Below are positions 1-9,419 of a stretch of DNA of 64,000 bases, one piece after another (positions within the stretch are counted from its first letter, which is position 1; the number at the start of each line of letters is the position of its first letter). The DNA lies in NCBI RefSeq assembly GCF_028877475.1, contig NZ_CP113527.1:1419501-1483500 (forward strand). The letters run 5' to 3'. The translations under genes and the position numbers were made by a program. Source of the DNA: Lysinibacillus irui (lineage in GTDB: Bacteria > Bacillota > Bacilli > Bacillales_A > Planococcaceae). A model generated the notes under the pieces. The model searched no databases, was not told where the DNA came from, and saw only the letters and a list, made by a program, of their open reading frames with translations.

Positions 1-36
1 AACGGCCAATTTACGTTAATCATAGGTAAAATTTGA
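1..36 (+). CDS. Possible 3' end of an upstream gene (partial)
   Basis: Frame 1 is open from the window edge to a TGA at 34-36, giving about 11 codons. In B. subtilis ypiB lies directly upstream of ypiF, so this could be its last codons, but the fragment is too short to identify. The rest of the stretch up to 159 shows only an AT-rich spacer and the ypiF ribosome binding site. Confidence 0.25.
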   Translation, partial: NGQFTLIIGKI

Positions 37-159
37 ATGTCCTTTATCCACTTCAATATGGTAACATTACTAGTGAATGATTGTTTTCACTTTTAATTGG
101 GTATCCTATTGAAGAGTGGATAAGGGATTTTTATTTTGCAATAAAAGGAGGTTTGTTGG

Positions 160-609
160 ATGTATTTTAATGCAAACGATGTGACATCGTTTATGGCACA
201 GAAGGATTTCATTGATACTGCAATTGTTCCACTCGTATCCATTGATCTATCTTCTGAAAAAATGAAACAGAGTGGTGCGGAAGTAGATTTTGTTATGTCT
301 TTAACTTCATTTATAGAGCAACAGTTCAAAGGCCGTTTACTAGTCATGCCACCATTTTCTTATATGACAACTTTAAAAAACGAAGATTTACCACAGCAAT
401 TAGAAGCACAATTACATAATGCTGGATTTAAGCATGTGTTCTTCATTACTTGTGACCATTTTTGGACAAATAGTGGGGATATAGTAAATATTATTTGGTT
501 ACCAGCTATTCCATTAGAAAGTATGGATGCCAGTGTGAAAAAATCCATTCTGGAAGATCAACTACGACAAGTGATTCCGATGCTTTCGACCAAATGGGCA
601 CAGATTTAA
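160..609 (+). CDS. ypiF: YpiF family protein (DUF2487)
   Basis: A 149-residue soluble protein without signal peptide or membrane segment. Size, sequence character and position directly upstream of qcrA match B. subtilis YpiF, a DUF2487 protein of unknown function. The start is set by a strong AAAGGAGG at about 145-152. It is separated from qcrA by 154 bp, so it may not share the qcr promoter. Identification rests mostly on synteny. Confidence 0.75.
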   Translation: MYFNANDVTSFMAQKDFIDTAIVPLVSIDLSSEKMKQSGAEVDFVMSLTSFIEQQFKGRLLVMPPFSYMTTLKNEDLPQQLEAQLHNAGFKHVFFITCDHFWTNSGDIVNIIWLPAIPLESMDASVKKSILEDQLRQVIPMLSTKWAQI

Positions 610-763
610 CAATTAGTTTCAATAAATGTTCACATTCTCCAGCTTTCCACAGAATGCTATATTGACCAAGCTATGGACTTGATATATCATATATATGTCC
701 TAGTATTACTATTTGTAAAAGTATGTCCGTTGGACTGACCTTTAAGTTAGAGGGGGGAAAATA

Positions 764-1270
764 ATGAGTAATAATCGAGTTTCACGTCGTCAATTTCTTA
801 GCTATACACTAACTGGTGTAGGTGGATTTATGGCGGCAGGTATGCTAATGCCAATGCTTCGTTTTGCAATTGATCCAGTGTTACAAAAACATGATGGAGG
901 GAATTTCATAAAAACGGAGCATAAAATCGCTGATATTACTGAAGAACCTGTTAAAGTTGACTTTTCATTCGAACAAGTTGATGCATGGTACAAATCGGAT
1001 GTTACAAATGTAGCGTGGGTATACAAAAATGGCGACCAAATAGTAGCCTTATCTCCTGTTTGTAAGCATTTAGGATGTATGGTGAATTGGGGAGGAGATT
1101 CAGCACACCCAGAACAATTCTTCTGTCCTTGTCATGCTGGACGTTACGAGAAAAACGGTAAAAATGTACCAGGAACACCACCTACAGGTCCGTTGGATGA
1201 ATATGAAGTTAAAGAAGAAGATGGTTACTTATCAATTGGTCCAACTAAAGCAAACACTCTAGTTAAGTAA
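764..1270 (+). CDS. qcrA: Menaquinol:cytochrome c reductase Rieske iron-sulfur subunit
   Basis: Carries the [2Fe-2S] centre that takes electrons from menaquinol in the bc-type complex; membrane anchored with the cluster outside. In 168 residues there is a twin-arginine motif (SRRQFL, residues 7-12) followed by a hydrophobic anchor (about 15-35). Rieske ligands are C100 and H102 (CKHLGC) and C121 and H124 (CPCH); C105 and C123 form the expected disulfide. AGAGGGGGG precedes the ATG. First gene of qcrABC; the twin-arginine motif implies Tat export of the folded cluster domain. Confidence 0.96.
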   Translation: MSNNRVSRRQFLSYTLTGVGGFMAAGMLMPMLRFAIDPVLQKHDGGNFIKTEHKIADITEEPVKVDFSFEQVDAWYKSDVTNVAWVYKNGDQIVALSPVCKHLGCMVNWGGDSAHPEQFFCPCHAGRYEKNGKNVPGTPPTGPLDEYEVKEEDGYLSIGPTKANTLVK

Positions 1271-1284
1271 GGGGGTACAAAACA

Positions 1285-1959
1285 GTGCTAAATAAAATTT
1301 ATGATTGGGTCGATGAACGCTTAGATATTACACCGATTTGGCGTGATATTGCTGACCACGAAGTGCCTGAGCACGTAAACCCTGCACACCATTTTTCAGC
1401 ATTCGTTTACTGTTTTGGTGGATTAACGTTCTTCATTACAGTTATACAAATTCTATCTGGTATGTTCCTAACAATGTACTATGTACCAGACGTTGTGAAT
1501 GCCTGGAAATCAGTTTATTATTTACAAAACGAAGTAGCATTTGGTGAAATCGTCCGCGGTATGCACCACTGGGGAGCTTCATTAGTAATCGTAATGATGT
1601 TCTTACATACGCTTCGTGTATTCTTTACAGGTTCTTATAAGAAACCTCGTGAATTAAACTGGATGGTTGGTGTAGGTATTTTTGGTGTAATGATGGGTCT
1701 TGGCTTTACAGGATACTTATTACCTTGGGATATGAAAGCATTGTTCGCTACTAAAGTAGGTATCGAAATTGCTGCATCTGTACCGTTTATCGGTTCAATG
1801 ATTAAAGTATTATTAGCGGGTGACACAACGATTCTAGGTGCTCAAACGTTAACACGATTCTTTGCGATTCATGTATTCTTCTTACCTGCAGTATTGTTTG
1901 GGTTACTTGCAGCGCACTTTATCATGATTCGTCGCCAAGGAATTTCAGGACCGTTGTAA
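1285..1959 (+). CDS. qcrB: Menaquinol:cytochrome c reductase cytochrome b subunit
   Basis: A 224-residue cytochrome b6-type subunit with four membrane helices that binds the two b hemes and the quinol sites. Paired heme histidines are visible in MHHWGAS and FLHTLRVFF and again in the last two helices (FFAIHVFF, AAHFIM). C43 in FVYCFGG corresponds to the cysteine known to attach an additional heme covalently in B. subtilis QcrB. Starts with GTG after AAGGGGG, 14 bp after qcrA, so cotranscribed. Confidence 0.96.
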   Translation: MLNKIYDWVDERLDITPIWRDIADHEVPEHVNPAHHFSAFVYCFGGLTFFITVIQILSGMFLTMYYVPDVVNAWKSVYYLQNEVAFGEIVRGMHHWGASLVIVMMFLHTLRVFFTGSYKKPRELNWMVGVGIFGVMMGLGFTGYLLPWDMKALFATKVGIEIAASVPFIGSMIKVLLAGDTTILGAQTLTRFFAIHVFFLPAVLFGLLAAHFIMIRRQGISGPL

Positions 1960-2000
1960 TTGTCTTGACGGTTCGATGATCTTTAAAAGGAGGGGACACT

Positions 2001-2774
2001 ATGCATCGCGGAAAAGGAATGAAATTTGTTGGTGATTCTCGTATTAAAGCGAATCACAGAATGCCGAACGTTCCAAAGGATTATTCCGAATATCCAGGTA
2101 AGACGGAAGCTTTCTGGCCAAACTTCTTACTGAAGGAATGGATGGTTGGTGCTGTATTCTTAATTGCTTATTTATTATTAACAGTTGCTCATCCATCGCC
2201 ACTTGAAGGGCCGGCAGACCCAACTAGAGCATATACACCACTACCAGACTGGTACTTCTTATCTATGTATCAACTTTTAAAATACTCATTTGCTTCTGGT
2301 CCATACCAAATCATAGGGACTCTTGTAATTCCAGGTCTTGCATTTGGAGCGCTATTATTAATGCCATTTTTAGACAAGGGTCCAGAACGTCGTCCATCTA
2401 AACGTCCGTTACCGACTGCGTTTATGTTATTAACTTTGGCTGCTATGTTCTACCTAACTTGGGAGTCAGTTGTTAACCACGACTGGGAAGCTCAAAAAGC
2501 TATGGGTGCAATCGTTGAAACAGTAGAGTTCGATAAAGAATCAGAAGGTTATAAAATCTATGCTGGTTCTGCATGTATTACATGTCACGGTGAAGGCTTA
2601 GAAGGTGGAGCAGGTGCGCCATCTCTAATGAACACAGGTTTAACAGCTGATCAAATTAAGGACATTGCTCATAATGGTTCTGAAAGTGGTAAAATGCCAG
2701 CAGGATTATGGACAGGTTCAGATGAAGATCTTCAAAAACTTGCTGAATTCATCGAAAGCTTAAAAGCAGAGTAA
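2001..2774 (+). CDS. qcrC: Menaquinol:cytochrome c reductase cytochrome b/c subunit (subunit IV-cytochrome c fusion)
   Basis: A 257-residue fusion typical of Bacillus bc complexes. The N-terminal part resembles subunit IV, with three membrane helices and a PDWY quinol-site loop (82-85). The C-terminal part is a small cytochrome c with heme motif CITCH (192-196) and a candidate axial methionine in GKMPAG (M232). RBS AAAAGGAGG at about 1986-1994. Last gene of the operon, followed within 10 bp by an intrinsic terminator. Confidence 0.96.
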   Translation: MHRGKGMKFVGDSRIKANHRMPNVPKDYSEYPGKTEAFWPNFLLKEWMVGAVFLIAYLLLTVAHPSPLEGPADPTRAYTPLPDWYFLSMYQLLKYSFASGPYQIIGTLVIPGLAFGALLLMPFLDKGPERRPSKRPLPTAFMLLTLAAMFYLTWESVVNHDWEAQKAMGAIVETVEFDKESEGYKIYAGSACITCHGEGLEGGAGAPSLMNTGLTADQIKDIAHNGSESGKMPAGLWTGSDEDLQKLAEFIESLKAE

Positions 2775-2781
2775 TAGTAAA

Positions 2782-2807
2782 AGAGTCAGGAAACTGGCTC
2801 TTTTTTT
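2782..2807 (+). terminator. Intrinsic terminator after qcrABC
   Basis: Seven-bp stem (AGAGTCA with TGGCTCT, two G-U pairs) with a GGAAAC loop followed by seven T residues, directly after the qcrC stop. Confidence 0.85.
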
Positions 2808-2995
2808 CTACCTTGTTATAGTAATGGGACTGAAAGCCAAACTAAAAGGTTCCCGTGTGTAAAGAATTTTAGCGAAAAATGTCGAAAAGCCGTTTAATCT
2901 AGGAATTAATAAGCGAATTAAATCAAAAAAATAACATATCCTAGGTCTCAAAGCTATACATACTGAATGTTTTTAAAAAGAGGAAGGAGTTGATG

Positions 2996-3595
2996 ATGAT
3001 GCAATTAACAAGAGCAAATATTTGGTTTCTTCTTACTCATAAAACTTTTTTAATCGCGCTATTAATTATTAATTTACTAGGTACAATTTATGGCTATTAT
3101 TGGTATGGATGGCAGTTAGCCATTACAAAGCCTATTTTTTATATTTTTGTGCCAGATAGTCCGACAGCAAGTCTTTTCTTTTGTTTTGTGCTGATAGCTT
3201 GGATTATGGGTAAAAGCTGGCCACTCATGGAAGTGCTGGCACTCGTTACATTGGTAAAGTATGGCCTTTGGGCAGATGTCATGAATATTTGGTCATTAAT
3301 TGAAACAGGAACGATAGGCTGGCAAGGCTGGATGCTTGTAGGATCGCATTTTGCAATGGCTTTTCAAGCCATATTATATATGAAGAAATATGTTTTCTCT
3401 TATTGGCATGTAGCTATAGCTGCTGTATGGACGCTCCATAACGATGTTATTGACTATGTATTTGGTCAAATGCCTATGTATCGAGATTTAGCCGATTACA
3501 CAAGCTATATTGGCTACTTCACGTTTTGGTTATCAATTGCATGTATTTTTCTTGCAATTTTCTCAATTAGATGGCGCAAATATTTGCCGAATTAG
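2996..3595 (+). CDS. ypjA: YpjA family membrane protein (DUF1405)
   Basis: An integral membrane protein of about 200 residues with around six helices, matching DUF1405/YpjA by topology and by its place after qcrC in B. subtilis. Function unknown. The start is ambiguous: a TTG at 2990 is followed by three ATG codons (2993, 2996, 2999). AGGAAGGAG ends at 2989, so 2996 or 2999 gives the better spacing. The sporulation gene ypjB that follows ypjA in B. subtilis is not present; a protease gene takes its place. Confidence 0.75.
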   Translation: MMQLTRANIWFLLTHKTFLIALLIINLLGTIYGYYWYGWQLAITKPIFYIFVPDSPTASLFFCFVLIAWIMGKSWPLMEVLALVTLVKYGLWADVMNIWSLIETGTIGWQGWMLVGSHFAMAFQAILYMKKYVFSYWHVAIAAVWTLHNDVIDYVFGQMPMYRDLADYTSYIGYFTFWLSIACIFLAIFSIRWRKYLPN

Positions 3596-3643
3596 GGTAT
3601 AAATTATAGAATTATAGTATCGAGGTAGAAAGGGGTTAGGATA

Positions 3644-4330
3644 TTGTCAACAGGCATGTATATCGTTTATTTTGTTATTATTATGCTGCTGCCACTTTAC
3701 GCACAAATGAAGGTAAAAGGCACGTATAAAAAGTTTGCAAAACAACGTACAATGAAGGGACAGACTGGTGCAGAAGTAGCGCGTGCGATTCTAGATGCGA
3801 ACGGACTATATGATGTACGAGTTGTGCCAACGCAAGGTGTGTTGTCTGATCATTATAATCCGGCAACCAAAACAGTTGCTTTATCGGAAAGTAACTTTTA
3901 TGAAGCGAGTGTTGCAGGTGCTGCGGTAGCTGCCCATGAGGTAGGTCACGCCATCCAACATAAAGAAGCTTATTCTATGCTTACACTACGTAGTAAGCTC
4001 GTTCCAGTAGCAAACATTTCTTCCAATATGTCTTGGCTTTTTGTGATGGTTGGTATTTTTACGAGTATGTCGAATTTATTGCTGTTAGGTATCATATTAT
4101 TAGCAGCAGGTGTTGTTTTCCAATTAGTGACACTGCCAGTGGAATTCGATGCTTCGAAGCGTGCGTTAGTACAAATGAATTCATTAGGTATCATTACTAA
4201 CGAAGAAGAACGTCCAGCTCGAAAGGTGTTAAGTGCAGCCGCACTCACATATGTAGCAGCGGCAGCAGTAGCTGTACTTGAGTTATTACGTTTAATATTA
4301 ATTTTCACAAATATGCGTAGCGACGACTAA
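3644..4330 (+). CDS. Membrane zinc metallopeptidase, YugP family
   Basis: A 228-residue protein with an N-terminal helix (about 5-22), a HEVGH zinc motif (98-102, catalytic E99) and two or three C-terminal helices. This is the architecture of the neutral zinc metallopeptidase family that includes B. subtilis YugP. It starts at TTG after AGAAAGGGG. In B. subtilis this spot holds ypjB instead. Substrate unknown. It converges with the YitT gene and shares a terminator with it. Confidence 0.85.
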   Translation: MSTGMYIVYFVIIMLLPLYAQMKVKGTYKKFAKQRTMKGQTGAEVARAILDANGLYDVRVVPTQGVLSDHYNPATKTVALSESNFYEASVAGAAVAAHEVGHAIQHKEAYSMLTLRSKLVPVANISSNMSWLFVMVGIFTSMSNLLLLGIILLAAGVVFQLVTLPVEFDASKRALVQMNSLGIITNEEERPARKVLSAAALTYVAAAAVAVLELLRLILIFTNMRSDD

Positions 4331-4333
4331 GAA

Positions 4334-4373
4334 AAAACTTGTTATAGTGGTACACCACTATAGCAAGTTTTTT
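4334..4373. terminator. Bidirectional intrinsic terminator
   Basis: A long near-perfect hairpin (about 18 bp, one wobble) flanked by an A-run on the left and a T-run on the right. It serves the YugP-like gene on the plus strand and the YitT-like gene on the minus strand. Confidence 0.9.
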
Positions 4374-4385
4374 ATCTTCGTATGC

Positions 4386-5255
4386 TTAATGAAGTGGCTG
4401 CTTTTGGTCATCTAGCGTGAAGCCTTCACCCGCAACATCTCGAACTTCTATTATCGAAACAAATGCGTGAGGATCAACTTCATGGACAATTGATTTTAAA
4501 CGTACAACTTCATTGCGGCCAATTACACAGTATATTACCTCTTTAGGTTGCTTAGTAAAATGACCATGACCTTCTAAAATGGTGATACCTCGTTCCATTC
4601 TTAAGGCAATTGTTTCAGCAATCATACCCGACTTTTCAGAAATAATTAAAGCACCACGTGCAGCGTAGGCACCTTCTTGTACAAAATCAATGACACGTGC
4701 ACCGACAAATACAGCTACTAGTGTATACATCATAGAACGTGCATCTAAGAAAGTTAACCACGAAAGAATGATAACAATGGCATCGAAGACAAACATTGTC
4801 TTACCCATACTCCATCCAAAGTATTTATGTCCAAGTCGCGCCAAGATGTCGACACCACCTGTCGTGCCGCCAAATCGGAAAACAATACCAAGACCAAGAC
4901 CAACAAATACACCAGCAAAAAGGGCAACGAGTAGCATATCGTCCTCTAAATGAATGGTAAATTGATATTTTTGGAAAATTTTTAGAAAAAGAGATACAGA
5001 TAAAGTGCCTACAAGTGTATAAACAAATGATTTTTTTCCAAGCAATCGATAACCTATAATAAACATGGGAATATTTAATAACAGGTTCATTAAGGCGGGA
5101 TCCCAACCTAGTGTAAAATAAAGGATGAGAGTAATCCCACTTAGTCCACCTTCACCTAGCTGATTTTGAATGTTGAAGTGAACAAAGCCGAAGCTGAAAA
5201 TGGCAGCTCCGAGCATAATTGCGATAATATTGCGAATTTTAATCTGTTTTAGCAT
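4386..5255 (-). CDS. ypjC: YitT family membrane protein (YpjC-like, DUF2179 C-terminus)
   Basis: A 289-residue protein with five or six N-terminal membrane helices and a soluble C-terminal domain of the DUF2179 type (from about 215, containing VIGRNEVVRLK). Family members are presumed transporters of unknown substrate. The start at 5255 (MLKQIKIRN) has AGGAGG five bases upstream; the ORF can extend eight codons further but without RBS. Inverted relative to its neighbours, at the place of ypjC in B. subtilis, hence the symbol; orthology not proven. Confidence 0.8.
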   Translation of the reverse strand: MLKQIKIRNIIAIMLGAAIFSFGFVHFNIQNQLGEGGLSGITLILYFTLGWDPALMNLLLNIPMFIIGYRLLGKKSFVYTLVGTLSVSLFLKIFQKYQFTIHLEDDMLLVALFAGVFVGLGLGIVFRFGGTTGGVDILARLGHKYFGWSMGKTMFVFDAIVIILSWLTFLDARSMMYTLVAVFVGARVIDFVQEGAYAARGALIISEKSGMIAETIALRMERGITILEGHGHFTKQPKEVIYCVIGRNEVVRLKSIVHEVDPHAFVSIIEVRDVAGEGFTLDDQKQPLH

Positions 5256-5370
5256 TTGACCTCCTGAAGTTCCAAACAAATGAAGTTGTGTTATCTATTA
5301 TCTGACATTTTATTGGTTTTGACAACAATGGTGTAAATTTTATACGATGGTAAATAGGAGTGTGATTTTT

Positions 5371-5706
5371 ATGACAGAGCAACTATCAATGCAAGCATTG
5401 CAACAGCGTGTTGATGATTATATAGGACAATTCAAGGAAGGATATTTCCCACCATTCGAGCTACTTGCGCGTTTAACAGAGGAATTAGGTGAGCTGTCAC
5501 GCGAGGTTCAAGATGTTTACGGACAAAAAAAGAAAAAGAGTACAGAGGACACAAATAGTATCGAAGAAGAGCTAGGAGATTTTTTCTTTGTACTAGTATG
5601 CTTTGCAAATGCACAAGGTATTAAACTAGATGAAGCACTTTTACGCGTCATACATAAATTTGAAACTAGAGATAAGGATCGCTGGACTAGAAAGGATGAA
5701 GAATGA
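5371..5706 (+). CDS. ypjD: MazG-like nucleotide pyrophosphohydrolase YpjD
   Basis: A 111-residue all-alpha MazG-like protein expected to hydrolyse nucleoside triphosphates to monophosphates. The metal-binding EExxE...ExxD pattern is visible as LTEELGELSREV and IEEELGDFFFVL. The start at 5371 follows TAGGAG; an upstream in-frame ATG at 5347 has no RBS. Length equals B. subtilis YpjD. Its stop overlaps the dapB start (ATGA), indicating translational coupling. Confidence 0.9.
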   Translation: MTEQLSMQALQQRVDDYIGQFKEGYFPPFELLARLTEELGELSREVQDVYGQKKKKSTEDTNSIEEELGDFFFVLVCFANAQGIKLDEALLRVIHKFETRDKDRWTRKDEE

Positions 5707-6503
5707 TGTCGATTCGTGTAGCTATTGCGGGAGCTAGAGGAAAAATGGGAGCTGAGGCTGTACATACGGTCATGAAACATGACAAAATGGAATTAGTAGC
5801 TGTACTAGATTATAAGGAAGTAGGAAAAACATTAGCTGATTTAGATATGTTTCCAGCAAGCTATACGATACCTATTTTTACAGAAATGCATGATCTTGTA
5901 GAAGCAACTGCACCCGATGTGTTAGTCGATTTAACTAACCCTCATGCAGTATACAAGCATACTAAGGAAGCATTGCATTTAAATGTCCGACCTGTAATTG
6001 GTACAACAGGATTTACAGACGCACAACTAGAGGAATTATCAGCCATGGCTAAAGAAAAAGAGTTAGGCTGTATTATTGCACCTAACTTTGCGATTGGCGC
6101 TATCCTGATGATGAAATTTGCGAAAGAAGCGGCCAAATACTTGCCAGATGTAGAAATTATTGAAATGCACCATGATCAGAAGCTTGATGCACCATCAGGA
6201 ACAGCAGTAAAAACGGCACAATTAATACAAGAGGTTCGTACGCCTAAGACGCAAGGACATCCAGAAGAAAAAGAAACCATTGAAGGTGCAAGAGGTGGAG
6301 ACTTTGATGGCATGCGCATTCACTCCGTCCGTTTACCTGGTTTAGTGGCACACCAGCAAGTATTATTTGGAGGAGATGGGCAGCTACTAACGATTCGTCA
6401 TGATTCATTAAACAGAAACTCCTTTATGTCAGGTGTTGCCTTTTGCATAGAAGAGGTTATGAAAATGGATCAGCTTGTTTATGGTTTAGAAAACATCATC
6501 TAA
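5703..6503 (+). CDS. dapB: 4-hydroxy-tetrahydrodipicolinate reductase
   Basis: Reduces hydroxy-tetrahydrodipicolinate in the diaminopimelate/lysine pathway, feeding peptidoglycan and spore dipicolinate synthesis. In 266 residues: nucleotide-binding GARGKMG (10-16) and the family signature around [15 protein letters not shown], with catalytic H156/H157 and K160. Overlaps ypjD by four bases and is followed after 19 bp by mgsA, as in B. subtilis. Confidence 0.96.
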   Translation: MMSIRVAIAGARGKMGAEAVHTVMKHDKMELVAVLDYKEVGKTLADLDMFPASYTIPIFTEMHDLVEATAPDVLVDLTNPHAVYKHTKEALHLNVRPVIGTTGFTDAQLEELSAMAKEKELGCIIAPNFAIGAILMMKFAKEAAKYLPDVEIIEMHHDQKLDAPSGTAVKTAQLIQEVRTPKTQGHPEEKETIEGARGGDFDGMRIHSVRLPGLVAHQQVLFGGDGQLLTIRHDSLNRNSFMSGVAFCIEEVMKMDQLVYGLENII

Positions 6504-6522
6504 AGATTGGGATGGAAGCTAT

Positions 6523-6927
6523 ATGAAAATCGCATTGATTGCACATGATCGTAAAAAAGATAATTTAGTACAGTTTGCTATTGCTTACCAAGATATTTTA
6601 CATGAACATACGCTTTATGCTACCGGCACAACAGGACAACGTGTAATCGAGGCTACTGGCTTAGAGGTAACGCGTTTTCGCTCAGGGCCACTTGGTGGCG
6701 ACCAACAAATTGGCGCTATGATTGCCAATAATGATATGGACATGGTTATTTTTTTCCGTGATCCATTAACAGCACAACCACATGAGCCAGATGTTTCTGC
6801 ACTTATCCGTCTTTGTGATGTTTACCAAGTGCCACTGGCGACAAATATGGGAACAGCAGAAATATTACTAAAAGGCCTACAAGAGGGCTTTGTGGATTGG
6901 AGACTGATACAAGAAAGACGCAATTAA
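6523..6927 (+). CDS. mgsA: Methylglyoxal synthase
   Basis: Converts dihydroxyacetone phosphate to methylglyoxal and phosphate, a bypass relieving sugar-phosphate stress. In 134 residues: phosphate-binding TGTTG (34-38), catalytic D60 in [10 protein letters not shown], and H87 and D90 in AQPHEPD. In B. subtilis bshB1 (ypjG) lies next, before bshA; here bshA starts 33 bp downstream, so that gene is missing. Confidence 0.96.
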   Translation: MKIALIAHDRKKDNLVQFAIAYQDILHEHTLYATGTTGQRVIEATGLEVTRFRSGPLGGDQQIGAMIANNDMDMVIFFRDPLTAQPHEPDVSALIRLCDVYQVPLATNMGTAEILLKGLQEGFVDWRLIQERRN

Positions 6928-6960
6928 TAAAAGACGTGATTTAGAAAGGATGATCATCGA

Positions 6961-8106
6961 ATGAAAAAGCTAAAAATCGGCATTACCTGTTATCCTACAG
7001 TTGGTGGCTCTGGTGTCATTGCAACAGAATTAGGCAAAATGCTTGCAGAAAGAGGACATGAAATTCATTTCATTACCTCAAGCGTACCATTTCGATTGAA
7101 TAAAATTTATCCAACCGTCTTTTTCCATGAAGTCGAAGTTAATAATTATTCAGTGTTTCAATATTCTCCATACGATATTGCATTAGCGAGTAAAATGGCA
7201 GACGTCATAAAGGATGAAGAGTTGGATGTGTTGCATGTGCATTATGCCATTCCACATGCAGTATGTGCGGTATTAGCACGTGAAATGAGTGGTAGAGATA
7301 TTGGCATCGTCACAACCCTTCATGGCACAGATATTTCGGTGCTGGGGCAAGATTCTACGTTATCACAGGCCATTAAGTATGGAATTGATAAATCTGATAT
7401 TGTGACAACCGTGTCACAAGCATTAAAAGAACAAACCTATGAGTTAATTGATACAGTAAAACCAATTGAAACGATTTATAATTTCGTGGATGAACGTGAA
7501 TACTTCCCTCGTAATTCAGGAAACTTAAAAGAGCAATTTGGTATTCAAGAAGATGAAAAAGTCCTCATACATGTATCTAACTTCCGTAAAATTAAAAATC
7601 TTCCACATGTTGTAGATGCTTTTATGAAAATTCGTGCAAACATGAAGGCAAAGCTCCTACTAGTTGGAGATGGTCCTGAAAAGCATCGTGTTATGGACCA
7701 AGTAAAGGGAAGTCCCTATATGAAGGATGTTTTATTTTTAGGAAAACAAGAAAACTTGGCTGAATTATATGCGATTAGTGATTTGAAACTATTACTTTCA
7801 CAGCAGGAATCGTTTGGACTGGTTTTATTAGAAGCAATGGCTTGTGGTGTACCTTGTATTGGGTCCAATGTAGGTGGCATCCCAGAAGTCATTGAACATG
7901 GCGTAGATGGCTATATTGTTGAATTAGGGGATACAGATGCAGTAGCTGAGTATGCTACTCAATTATTGCAAGATGAAGAACAACTATTGCGTTTCCGAGA
8001 AGCGGCCATTCGTGCAGTAAGTGAAAAATTCCATTCAACAAAAATTGTTAAACAATATGAAAATTTGTATGAGAAGGTTGCGGAAAGAAATCATGCAAAA
8101 CAATAA
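6961..8106 (+). CDS. bshA: N-acetyl-alpha-D-glucosaminyl L-malate synthase
   Basis: GT4-family glycosyltransferase joining UDP-GlcNAc and L-malate in the first step of bacillithiol synthesis. In 381 residues: the N-terminal [14 protein letters not shown] loop, [12 protein letters not shown], and the C-terminal EX7E nucleotide-sugar motif in [14 protein letters not shown]. The neighbourhood mgsA-bshA-cca supports this over another GT4 role. The deacetylase for step two is not in the window, so a BshB2-type enzyme elsewhere is likely. Confidence 0.93.
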   Translation: MKKLKIGITCYPTVGGSGVIATELGKMLAERGHEIHFITSSVPFRLNKIYPTVFFHEVEVNNYSVFQYSPYDIALASKMADVIKDEELDVLHVHYAIPHAVCAVLAREMSGRDIGIVTTLHGTDISVLGQDSTLSQAIKYGIDKSDIVTTVSQALKEQTYELIDTVKPIETIYNFVDEREYFPRNSGNLKEQFGIQEDEKVLIHVSNFRKIKNLPHVVDAFMKIRANMKAKLLLVGDGPEKHRVMDQVKGSPYMKDVLFLGKQENLAELYAISDLKLLLSQQESFGLVLLEAMACGVPCIGSNVGGIPEVIEHGVDGYIVELGDTDAVAEYATQLLQDEEQLLRFREAAIRAVSEKFHSTKIVKQYENLYEKVAERNHAKQ

Positions 8107-9262
8107 TGAATGGCAGGCAGCCTTTTTTGTAATCGAACAGCTAGAACAGGCAGGATTTGAGGCTGTTATTGTTGGTGGGGCTGTAAGAGATGCTTTACTC
8201 AATCGGCCTGCCCATGATGTAGATGTTGCAACAAATGCCTTGCCTGAAGAAGTAAAATCTGTCTTTCCACGGACAGTTGATATTGGGATTCAGCATGGGA
8301 CGGTACTTGTTATCGTGCCCGCTGGACCTGTTGAAGTGACTACCTACAGGACAGATGGGGAATATACGGACCACCGCCGTCCAGAAAAAGTACAGTTTGT
8401 GCGTTCCTTGCAAGAGGATTTACAACGTCGTGATTTTACGATGAATGCCATTGCTATGCGTCGTGACGGTTCTTTTGTAGATTATTACGGTGGGCTTCAA
8501 GATATCGACAAGCATATTATTCGAGCTGTTGGTGATGCACCAAATCGCTTTGCAGAAGATGCTTTACGGATGCTGAGAGCGATTCGCTTTTCCGCGCAGC
8601 TTGATTTTACAATCGAGGCAAATACATTGACAGCCATCCAACAAAAAGCCGCTGATCTGGCTTTTATTGCAAAAGAACGTATAAAAGCAGAGCTGGATAA
8701 GCTTTGGGTAGGACAAACAGTTTTTGGTGGTCTACAGAAATTAGAGGAAAGCGGTTTGACTGCCTATTTAATAGGAGATTTTCATGCTGCGCATTGGCTT
8801 GAATTTCATACACAGGACAAGCGCTTGGGCTGGGCCTATTTTGCTTTACTGCAAGGGACAGATTGGCGAGGGGTTTTGCGAGATTATCGACTATCAAATA
8901 AAGAAATGGCGTTTGTCAAATCGGTTTTAAGTGCCTATGATGCTCTAAAAGGTGGATGGACAAACACACATTATTTTATGTACACAGAGCAGGAGCTAGA
9001 GGCGGCACGCTATTTTGCCCAGCTGACTCAATTGGACGCTCCTATACCTCAGCTGTCTGTAAGAGAGTTACAGGCAATGCTACCCATTAAACAGAAGCAA
9101 GAATTAGTGGTGAATGGGGCAGATTTACTGAAATGGTCAGGAAAAAAAGGTGGACCTTGGGTAAAAGAAGCCTTGGAGGACATGCTGACAGCCATTCTTC
9201 ATCATGAGCTTCAAAATGATCGACAACAAATACGAAACTGGCTGGAGCTACACTATTTCTAG
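8093..9262 (+). CDS. cca: CCA tRNA nucleotidyltransferase
   Basis: Adds or repairs the 3' CCA end of tRNAs. The start at 8093 (MQNNNEW) gives 389 residues, close to the B. subtilis length, and overlaps bshA by 14 bases; the open frame runs further upstream inside bshA, but those codons are not homologous-looking. Class II signatures: GGAVRD (28-33), DVD metal ligands (42-44), the [13 protein letters not shown] loop and RRDFTMNA. Terminated by a hairpin at 9305. Confidence 0.95.
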   Translation: MQNNNEWQAAFFVIEQLEQAGFEAVIVGGAVRDALLNRPAHDVDVATNALPEEVKSVFPRTVDIGIQHGTVLVIVPAGPVEVTTYRTDGEYTDHRRPEKVQFVRSLQEDLQRRDFTMNAIAMRRDGSFVDYYGGLQDIDKHIIRAVGDAPNRFAEDALRMLRAIRFSAQLDFTIEANTLTAIQQKAADLAFIAKERIKAELDKLWVGQTVFGGLQKLEESGLTAYLIGDFHAAHWLEFHTQDKRLGWAYFALLQGTDWRGVLRDYRLSNKEMAFVKSVLSAYDALKGGWTNTHYFMYTEQELEAARYFAQLTQLDAPIPQLSVRELQAMLPIKQKQELVVNGADLLKWSGKKGGPWVKEALEDMLTAILHHELQNDRQQIRNWLELHYF

Positions 9263-9304
9263 AAAGGCTTCACTTACTTTAAGCCATATTATATACAGCA
9301 AATT

Positions 9305-9336
9305 GCCGTCTCAAAAATGTGGGACGGCTTTTTTCT
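9305..9336 (+). terminator. Intrinsic terminator after cca
   Basis: GCCGTC...GACGGC stem followed by a T-rich run, 43 bp after the cca stop. Confidence 0.8.
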
Positions 9337-9419
9337 TTGGTAGTCATTTACGTTAATTTACAGTATGATAAAGACAAAATAGGTACATAAAAAATAGCAC
9401 AGTTGACTAAAGGATTGAT

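Noticed and set aside
4690-4953. Plus-strand ORF within the YitT gene
   Set aside because: Low-complexity antisense shadow of a membrane protein gene, no RBS.
8021-8092. Extended N-terminus of Cca
   Set aside because: These codons overlap bshA in another frame and resemble nothing in Cca; the start at 8093 matches the family length.
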